From Sphaerolaimus hirsutus (lineage: Eukaryota; Nematoda; Chromadorea; Monhysterida; Sphaerolaimidae): DNA of 64,000 bases. Numbering within the stretch: position 1 is the stretch's first letter; each line of letters begins with the position of its first letter. A model generated the notes under the pieces. That model made no database searches. It was not told the DNA's origin and saw only the letters and a list, made by a program, of their open reading frames with translations. A program made the position numbers and the translations under genes. Positions 54,788 through 64,000 of the stretch are shown piece by piece. Where the stretch lies: positions 1 to 64,000 of the forward strand of contig CAXIWS010000384.1 in the NCBI GenBank assembly GCA_964036195.1, written 5' to 3'.

Positions 54788-57700
54788 TTTACGGATGACA
54801 CTGTATTTAGGTACTTTTGTCCATTGGGCGATTGTCACTACTTACGACACTATGTATACTCCGATTACTTTACACCTTGCATGCGTGGTTCCCGCTGGAA
54901 GTGTGCCAACGGTGGTTAACGCATGTGAGTTTCATAAAAAGATGACAATTTTGATTGTTGTTACAATGTTATTCATTAACATATTCACATCGATGAATTT
55001 TTTTCATCTTTTTACGCAAATCACATGATTTGATAATCATTGGCACGCTTCCAACGCGAGACATAAATCAGTGCGAGGGCAGAGTATCATGTACGCCGAG
55101 TATATGTATAATACCTTTGTCTGTTGGGTGATCATCATAACTACGTATAGCACTGTAGGTACTTGTCAATGTATTTTCTACATGCCGTTCTATTTGAGGT
55201 GCCACTCTATTAGAAGAAATATGGTACTTGATTTATACTTATCTACAGATGAGAACGCAACAGATGCCTCGAAAAATTGATTTATTTTATAATTAACACA
55301 CCCCAAAATCTGTGCGGGTTGCACAAAAAGTGCAAAAACATCAATTTTGATCATTTTGACCTAAGCCTATTGATAGGCTTAGGTGTCAAAGTTGCCCGCA
55401 GACGCTTCACTCACACGCAAACACTCGCAGCACACACTCACACGAACACTGGTCACCAAACAAAGTCACACCAAAAAATGGTGGTTAATTATGAACGGTT
55501 ACCACCATAATTACCTATATTCAAATAGAGTCCCCCTTGAAATGAACATTATGTGTGTACTTTTGTCCGGAACTATTCTGACATATTGCATGGAAGCAAG
55601 CAAAACGGGACGGGAGTCGAACCAGCAAAATGAAAAGCACACTGCGCTACACTGCACTGCACATGTCCCGATTGCATAAATTACATATTTTACTTACTTT
55701 AAATTACGTAAATTACACCAGTTTGGCGTGTTGCCAGAGCTGCGCAATTTACGATTTAAGTAAATCACGTTGCGCGAGCTGCGTGATTCGTGTAGTGATT
55801 CGCAAATCGCGTCAATATAGAAAAGCGGGCAGCGAGTGGAAAAATCGTGATTCATACCTATTCAAATTAGGGAAATCTACATAACAGGAAATGCCAATCT
55901 ACATCGTGGGACTTGTAAGAAAATACGGATGGCGTCTAGATAAGCCATTGAATATAAACATTCTGGCCAGGGCCTTATACACAGAGAAATACGGTATTTA
56001 CGTACGACACTGTATTTTGGTACTTTTGTCCATTGGGCAATTGTCACTACTTACGACACTATGTATGTACCTTTGTCCGTTGGGCGATCATAACTACGTA
56101 TAGCACTGTAGGTACTTGTCAATGTATTTTCTACATGCCGTTCTATTTGAGGTGCCACTCTATTAGAAGAAATATGGCACTTGATTTATACTTATCTACA
56201 AATGATGAGCACTCAACAGATGCGTCGAAAAATTTATTTCTTTTATAATAAACACACCCCAAAATCTGTGCGGGTTGCACAAAAAGTGCAAAAACATCAA
56301 TTTTGATCGTTTTGACCTAAGCCTATCGATAGGCTTAGGTGTCAAAGTTGCCCGCAGACGCTTCACTCACACGCAAACACTCGCAGCACACACTCACACG
56401 AACACTGGTCGCCAAACGAAGTCACACCAAAAAATAGTGGTTAATTATGAACGGTTACCACCATAATTACATATATTCAAATAGAGTCCCCCTTGAAATG
56501 AAGATTATGTGTGTACTTTTGTCCGGAAATATTCTGACATATTGCATGGAAGCAAGCAAAACGGGACGGGATTCGAACCAGCAAAAAGAAAAGCACACTG
56601 CGCTACACTGCACCAAGGTATTTACCTTGTAACGCGTGGGTAAAAACAGGTTGAAATTTGCTTTGGCGCAGTGTTCTTTTGATTTCACTGGTTCGAATCC
56701 CGCTAAGTTAGGGCTTGCCTCAAAACGATCATGATTGTCTTTTTGCATTTTTTTGCCGACCCAAAAACATTCACGTTGACAATCAATCTATGTGTGATGA
56801 CACTTCGTGAATCTTCACCGCCCATCACACACACACCCCTACCTAGTGATGGAAAAGCGCCATGACGCTGGCGCTAGCGCCAAAGGTCAATTTGGTATGT
56901 ATTTGCGCATGCGGGGGGGGGGGGTCAATCCAGCAAAATTTAATACACATCGGAAAACAGATCACTTATGATTAGCGCTAACTCAAAGCAAAAAGTGCCA
57001 TGGCGCAAAATTACCCCCCCCCCTCAAAATTCTCACTCAGAAACAATCACCCGCGTGGTAATTTGAGGAAATACGGTAAGTATTTATCTGCATATCTCTC
57101 AATAGTGACAATCACGTAACTTAGCAGATTTTTAGGGGTCGCACTATTGGACTGGGGTTGCAATAACAGAGTATTTACGGTATGTACTTTTGTCCGTTGG
57201 GCAAGTATCACTACGTACGACACTGTATGTACTTTTGTCCATTGGGCAAGTATCACTACCGTATTTCTCCGTGTATAAGGCCCCCCTGATCATAGTGCCC
57301 CGGGCATTATACATTGCCAAAAGTTCCATGCATAGTGCCCGGGCACTGTGCACAGTACTTGGAAAGTGTTCAAATAAAGCCCCCAAATTTGTATAGTGCC
57401 CAGGGCCTTATACGGTATTTACGGATGACACTGTATTTAGGTACTTTTGTCCATTGGGCGATTGTCACTACTTACGACACTATGTATACTCCGATTACTT
57501 TACACCTTGCACGCGTGGTTCCCGCTGGAAGTGTGCCAACGGTGGTTAACGCATGTGAGTTTCATAAAAAGATGACAAAATTGATTGTTGTTACAATGTT
57601 ATTCATTAACATATTCACATCGATGAATTTTTTTCATCTTTTTACGCAAATCACATGATTTGATAATCATTGGCACGCTTCCAACGCGAGACATAAATCA

Positions 57701-60700
57701 GTGCGAGGGCAGAGTATCATGTACGCCGAGTATATGTATAATACCTTTGTCTGTTGGGTGATCATCGTAACTACGTATAGCACTGTAGGTACTTGTCAAT
57801 GTATTTTCTACATGCCGTTCTATTTGAGGTGCCACTCTATTAGAAGAAATATGGTACTTGATTTATACTTATCTACAGATGAGAACTCAACAGATGCCTC
57901 AAAAAATTGATTTATTTTATAATTAACACACCCCAAAATCTGTGCGGGTTGCACAAAAAGTGCAAAAACATCAATTTTGATCGTTTTGACCTAAGCCTAT
58001 CGATAGGCTTAGGTGTCAAAGTTGCCCGCAGACGCTTCACTCACACGCAAACACTCGCAGCACACACTCACACGAACACTGGTCGCCAAACGAAGTCACA
58101 CCAAAAAATGGTGGTTAATTATGAACGGTTACCACCATAATTACCTATATTCAAATAGAGTCCCCCTTGAAATGAACATTATGTGTGTACTTTTGTCCGG
58201 AACTATTCTGACATATTGCATGGAAGCAAGCAAAACGGGACGGGATTCGAACCAGCAAAATGAAAAGCACACTGCGCTACACTGCACTGCGCATGTCCCG
58301 ATTGCATAAATTACATATTTTACTTACTTTAAATTACGTAAATTACACCAGTTTGGCGTGTTGCCAGAGCTGCGCAATTTACGATTTAAGTAAATCACGT
58401 TGCGCGAGCTGCGTGATTCGTGCAGTGATTCGCAAATCGCGTCAATATAGAAAAGCGGGCAGCGAGTGGAAAAATCGTGATTCATACCTATTCAAATTAG
58501 GGAAATCTACATAACAGGAAATGCCAATCTACATCGTGGGACTTGTAAGAAAATACGGACGGCGTCTAGATAAGCCATTGAATATAAACATTCTGGCCAG
58601 GGCCTTATACACAGAGAAATACGGTATTTACGTACGACACTGTATTTTGGTACTTTTGTCCATTGGGCAATTGTCACTACTTACGACACTATGTATGTAC
58701 CTTTGTCCGTTGGGCGATCATAACTACGTATAGCACTGTAGGTACTTGTCAATGTATTTTCTACATGCCGTTCTATTTGAGGTGCCACTCTATTAGAAGA
58801 AATATGGCACTTGATTTATACTTATCTACAAATGATGAGCACTCAACAGATGCGTCGAAAAATTTATTTCTTTTATAATAAACACACCCCAAAATCTGTG
58901 CGGGTTGCACAAAAAGTGCAAAAACATCAATTTTGATCGTTTTGACCTAAGCCTATCAATAGGCTTAGGTGTCAAAGTTGCCCGCAGACGCTTCACTCAC
59001 ACGCAAACACTCGCAGCACACACTCACACGAACACTGGTCGCCAAACGAAGTCACACCAAAAAATGGTGGTTAATTATGAACGGTTACCACCATAATTAC
59101 ATATATTCAAATAGAGTCCCCCTTGAAATGAAGATTATGTGTGTACTTTTGTCCGGAAATATTCTGACATATTGCATGGAAGCAAGCAAAACGGGACGGG
59201 ATTCGAACCAGCAAAAAGAAAAGCACACTGCGCTACACTGCACCAAGGTATTTACCTTGTAACGCGTGGGTAAAAACAGGTTGAAATTTGCTGTGGCGCA
59301 GTGTTCTTTTGATTTCACTGGTTCGAATCCCGCTAAGTTAGGGCTTGCCTCAAAACGATCATGATTGCCTTTTTGCATTTTTTTGCCAACCCAAAAACAT
59401 TCACGTTGACAATCAATCTATGCGTGACGACACTTCGTGAATCTTCACCGCCCATCACACACACACCCCTACCTAGTGATGGAAAAGCGCCATGACGCTG
59501 GCGCTAGCGCCAAAGGTCAATTTGGTATGTATTTGCGCATGCGGGGGGGGTCAATCCAGCAAAATTTAATACACATCGGAAAACAGATCACTTATGATTA
59601 GCGCTAACTCAAAGCAAAAAGTGCCATGGCGCAAAATTACCCCCCCCCTCAAAATTATCACTCAGAAACAATCACCCGCGTGGTAATTTGAGGAAATACG
59701 GTAAGTATTTATCTGCATATCTCTCAATAGTGACAATCACGTAACTTAGCAGATTTTTAGGGGTCGCACTATTGGACTGGGGTTGCAATAATAGAGTATT
59801 TACGGTATGTACATTTGTCCGTTGGGCAAGTATCACTACGTACGACACTGTATGTACTTTTGTCCATTGGGCAAGTATCACTACCGTATTTCTCCGTGTA
59901 TAAGGCCCCCCTGATCATAGTGCCCCGGGCATTATACATTGCCAAAAGTTCCATGCATAGTGCCCGGGCACTGTGCACAGTACTTGGAAAGTGTTCAAAT
60001 AAAGCCCCCAAATTTGTATAGTGCCCAGGGCCTTATACGGTATTTACGGATGACACTGTATTTAGGTACTTTTGTCCATTGGGCGATTGTCACTACTTAC
60101 GACACTATGTATACTCCGATTACTTTACACCTTGCATGCGTGGTTCCCGCTGGAAGTGTGCCAACGGTGGTTAACGCATGTGAGTTTCATAAAAAGATGA
60201 CAATTTTGATTGTTGTTACAATGTTATTCATTAACATATTCACATCGATGAATTTTTTTCATCTTTTTACGCAAATCACATGATTTGATAATCATTGGCA
60301 CGCTTCCAACGCGAGACATAAATCAGTGCGAGGGCAGAGTATCATGTACGCCGAGTATATGTATAATACCTTTGTCTGTTGGGTGATCATCATAACTACG
60401 TATAGCACTGTAGGTACTTGTCAATGTATTTTCTACATGCCGTTCTATTTGAGGTGCCACTCTATTAGAAGAAATATGGTACTTGATTTATACTTATCTA
60501 CAGATGAGAACGCAACAGATGCCTCGAAAAATTGATTTATTTTATAATTAACACACCCCAAAATCTGTGCGGGTTGCACAAAAAGTGCAAAAACATCAAT
60601 TTTGATCATTTTGACCTAAGCCTATTGATAGGCTTAGGTGTCAAAGTTGCCCGCAGACGCTTCACTCACACGCAAACACTCGCAGCACACACTCACACGA

Positions 60701-63700
60701 ACACTGGTCACCAAACAAAGTCACACCAAAAAATGGTGGTTAATTATGAACGGTTACCACCATAATTACCTATATTCAAATAGAGTCCCCCTTGAAATGA
60801 ACATTATGTGTGTACTTTTGTCCGGAACTATTCTGACATATTGCATGGAAGCAAGCAAAACGGGACGGGAGTCGAACCAGCAAAATGAAAAGCACACTGC
60901 GCTACACTGCACTGCACATGTCCCGATTGCATAAATTACATATTTTACTTACTTTAAATTACGTAAATTACACCAGTTTGGCGTGTTGCCAGAGCTGCGC
61001 AATTTACGATTTAAGTAAATCACGTTGCGCGAGCTGCGTGATTCGTGTAGTGATTCGCAAATCGCGTCAATATAGAAAAGCGGGCAGCGAGTGGAAAAAT
61101 CGTGATTCATACCTATTCAAATTAGGGAAATCTACATAACAGGAAATGCCAATCTACATCGTGGGACTTGTAAGAAAATACGGATGGCGTCTAGATAAGC
61201 CATTGAATATAAACATTCTGGCCAGGGCCTTATACACAGAGAAATACGGTATTTACGTACGACACTGTATTTTGGTACTTTTGTCCATTGGGCAATTGTC
61301 ACTACTTACGACACTATGTATGTACCTTTGTCCGTTGGGCGATCATAACTACGTATAGCACTGTAGGTACTTGTCAATGTATTTTCTACATGCCGTTCTA
61401 TTTGAGGTGCCACTCTATTAGAAGAAATATGGCACTTGATTTATACTTATCTACAAATGATGAGCACTCAACAGATGCGTCGAAAAATTTATTTCTTTTA
61501 TAATAAACACACCCCAAAATCTGTGCGGGTTGCACAAAAAGTGCAAAAACATCAATTTTGATCGTTTTGACCTAAGCCTATCGATAGGCTTAGGTGTCAA
61601 AGTTGCCCGCAGACGCTTCACTCACACGCAAACACTCGCAGCACACACTCACACGAACACTGGTCGCCAAACGAAGTCACACCAAAAAATAGTGGTTAAT
61701 TATGAACGGTTACCACCATAATTACATATATTCAAATAGAGTCCCCCTTGAAATGAAGATTATGTGTGTACTTTTGTCCGGAAATATTCTGACATATTGC
61801 ATGGAAGCAAGCAAAACGGGACGGGATTCGAACCAGCAAAAAGAAAAGCACACTGCGCTACACTGCACCAAGGTATTTACCTTGTAACGCGTGGGTAAAA
61901 ACAGGTTGAAATTTGCTTTGGCGCAGTGTTCTTTTGATTTCACTGGTTCGAATCCCGCTAAGTTAGGGCTTGCCTCAAAACGATCATGATTGTCTTTTTG
62001 CATTTTTTTGCCGACCCAAAAACATTCACGTTGACAATCAATCTATGTGTGATGACACTTCGTGAATCTTCACCGCCCATCACACACACACCCCTACCTA
62101 GTGATGGAAAAGCGCCATGACGCTGGCGCTAGCGCCAAAGGTCAATTTGGTATGTATTTGCGCATGCGGGGGGGGGGGGTCAATCCAGCAAAATTTAATA
62201 CACATCGGAAAACAGATCACTTATGATTAGCGCTAACTCAAAGCAAAAAGTGCCATGGCGCAAAATTACCCCCCCCCCCCCTCAAAATTCTCACTCAGAA
62301 ACAATCACCCGCGTGGTAATTTGAGGAAATACGGTAAGTATTTATCTGCATATCTCTCAATAGTGACAATCACGTAACTTAGCAGATTTTTAGGGGTCGC
62401 ACTATTGGACTGGGGTTGCAATAACAGAGTATTTACGGTATGTACTTTTGTCCGTTGGGCAAGTATCACTACGTACGACACTGTATGTACTTTTGTCCAT
62501 TGGGCAAGTATCACTACCGTATTTCTCCGTGTATAAGGCCCCCCTGATCATAGTGCCCCGGGCATTATACATTGCCAAAAGTTCCATGCATAGTGCCCGG
62601 GCACTGTGCACAGTACTTGGAAAGTGTTCAAATAAAGCCCCCAAATTTGTATAGTGCCCAGGGCCTTATACGGTATTTACGGATGACACTGTATTTAGGT
62701 ACTTTTGTCCATTGGGCGATTGTCACTACTTACGACACTATGTATACTCCGATTACTTTACACCTTGCACGCGTGGTTCCCGCTGGAAGTGTGCCAACGG
62801 TGGTTAACGCATGTGAGTTTCATAAAAAGATGACAAAATTGATTGTTGTTACAATGTTATTCATTAACATATTCACATCGATGAATTTTTTTCATCTTTT
62901 TACGCAAATCACATGATTTGATAATCATTGGCACGCTTCCAACGCGAGACATAAATCAGTGCGAGGGCAGAGTATCATGTACGCCGAGTATATGTATAAT
63001 ACCTTTGTCTGTTGGGTGATCATCGTAACTACGTATAGCACTGTAGGTACTTGTCAATGTATTTTCTACATGCCGTTCTATTTGAGGTGCCACTCTATTA
63101 GAAGAAATATGGTACTTGATTTATACTTATCTACAGATGAGAACTCAACAGATGCCTCAAAAAATTGATTTATTTTATAATTAACACACCCCAAAATCTG
63201 TGCGGGTTGCACAAAAAGTGCAAAAACATCAATTTTGATCGTTTTGACCTAAGCCTATCGATAGGCTTAGGTGTCAAAGTTGCCCGCAGACGCTTCACTC
63301 ACACGCAAACACTCGCAGCACACACTCACACGAACACTGGTCGCCAAACGAAGTCACACCAAAAAATGGTGGTTAATTATGAACGGTTACCACCATAATT
63401 ACCTATATTCAAATAGAGTCCCCCTTGAAATGAACATTATGTGTGTACTTTTGTCCGGAACTATTCTGACATATTGCATGGAAGCAAGCAAAACGGGACG
63501 GGATTCGAACCAGCAAAATGAAAAGCACACTGCGCTACACTGCACTGCGCATGTCCCGATTGCATAAATTACATATTTTACTTACTTTAAATTACGTAAA
63601 TTACACCAGTTTGGCGTGTTGCCAGAGCTGCGCAATTTACGATTTAAGTAAATCACGTTGCGCGAGCTGCGTGATTCGTGCAGTGATTCGCAAATCGCGT

Positions 63701-64000
63701 CAATATAGAAAAGCGGGCAGCGAGTGGAAAAATCGTGATTCATACCTATTCAAATTAGGGAAATCTACATAACAGGAAATGCCAATCTACATCGTGGGAC
63801 TTGTAAGAAAATACGGACGGCGTCTAGATAGCCATTGAATATAAACATTCTGGCCAGGGCCTTATACACAGAGAAATACGGTATTTACGTACGACACTGT
63901 ATTTTGGTACTTTTGTCCATTGGGCAATTGTCACTACTTACGACACTATGTATGTACCTTTGTCCGTTGGGCGATCATAACTACGTATAGCACTGTAGGT

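Larger units (their letters stand above)
52293..64000. repeat. Tandem array of about 2.63-kb units with higher-order structure
   Basis: The anchor GTGCGAGGGCAGAGTATC recurs near 52,293, 55,071, 57,701, 60,326 and 62,959 (spacings 2,778, 2,630, 2,625, 2,633). Sequence variants pair the units at 55,071 and 60,326 (type A) and at 57,701 and 62,959 (type B), so a dimer of about 5.26 kb has been duplicated. Each unit contains two diverged half-units sharing a 500-bp core around TATTTTCTACATGCCGTTCT. The first unit is longer because of a tRNA-bearing insertion. The array continues past the window end. The repeated short ORFs have no independent support. Confidence 0.95.

Noticed and set aside
52293..64000. 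Many identical 60-114 codon ORFs in the array
   Set aside because: They recur only because the DNA repeats, overlap each other on both strands, and include tRNA-like heads and element ends.

Overview
The window is eukaryotic and repeat-dominated. The supportable genes are split by GT-AG introns into short, phase-compatible exons. A KMT5A-like SET gene, a Merlin/IS1595-type transposase gene and many hAT-like non-autonomous elements suggest an invertebrate animal, but the species cannot be read from the sequence. No long intronless gene, operon, rRNA or CRISPR array was seen, and every convincing protein-coding gene lies on the minus strand.

Layout. 1-13.3 kb holds only repeats: hAT-like elements with low-complexity arms, short perfect palindromes, a duplicated 5.2-11 kb block carrying divergently paired tRNA-like heads, and an 816-bp foldback element. 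13.4-15.6 kb holds two members of an unrecognised gene family. 18.8-20.9 kb holds a compact three-exon KMT5A/SET8-like methyltransferase gene. 21.2-25.8 kb is a 13-copy tandem array (354/377 bp). 26.0-31.3 kb (perhaps to 32.6 kb) is an intron-containing ISXO2/IS1595 (Merlin-like) transposase gene with an acidic, repeat-expanded N-terminus. 34.7-51.6 kb holds three larger members of the unrecognised family in head-to-tail order, with many insertions in their introns and one inside an exon. From about 52.2 kb to the window end runs a tandem array of about 2.63-kb units with an A-B-A-B higher-order pattern; one unit carries a small tRNA-containing insertion with a target-site duplication.

Main points. 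(1) Members of the unrecognised family share an exon plan (c, b, d, e) with conserved phases, and the intact copies translate without a break to a stop in exon e. (2) Each of the 13 tandem repeats next to the transposase gene contains a version of that gene's terminal exon, with a splice acceptor and matching phase, so the array is built from, and could act as, a bank of alternative last exons. (3) At least seven low-complexity-armed elements, in several families, have 8-bp target-site duplications readable in the sequence. Each family has its own iterated short motif in its arms. One sits inside an exon, and removing it with one duplication copy restores an open frame.

All calls come from reading the sequence by eye. 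Splice sites are predicted from GT/AG signals and frame continuity, and family names from remembered motif patterns; no search was run.
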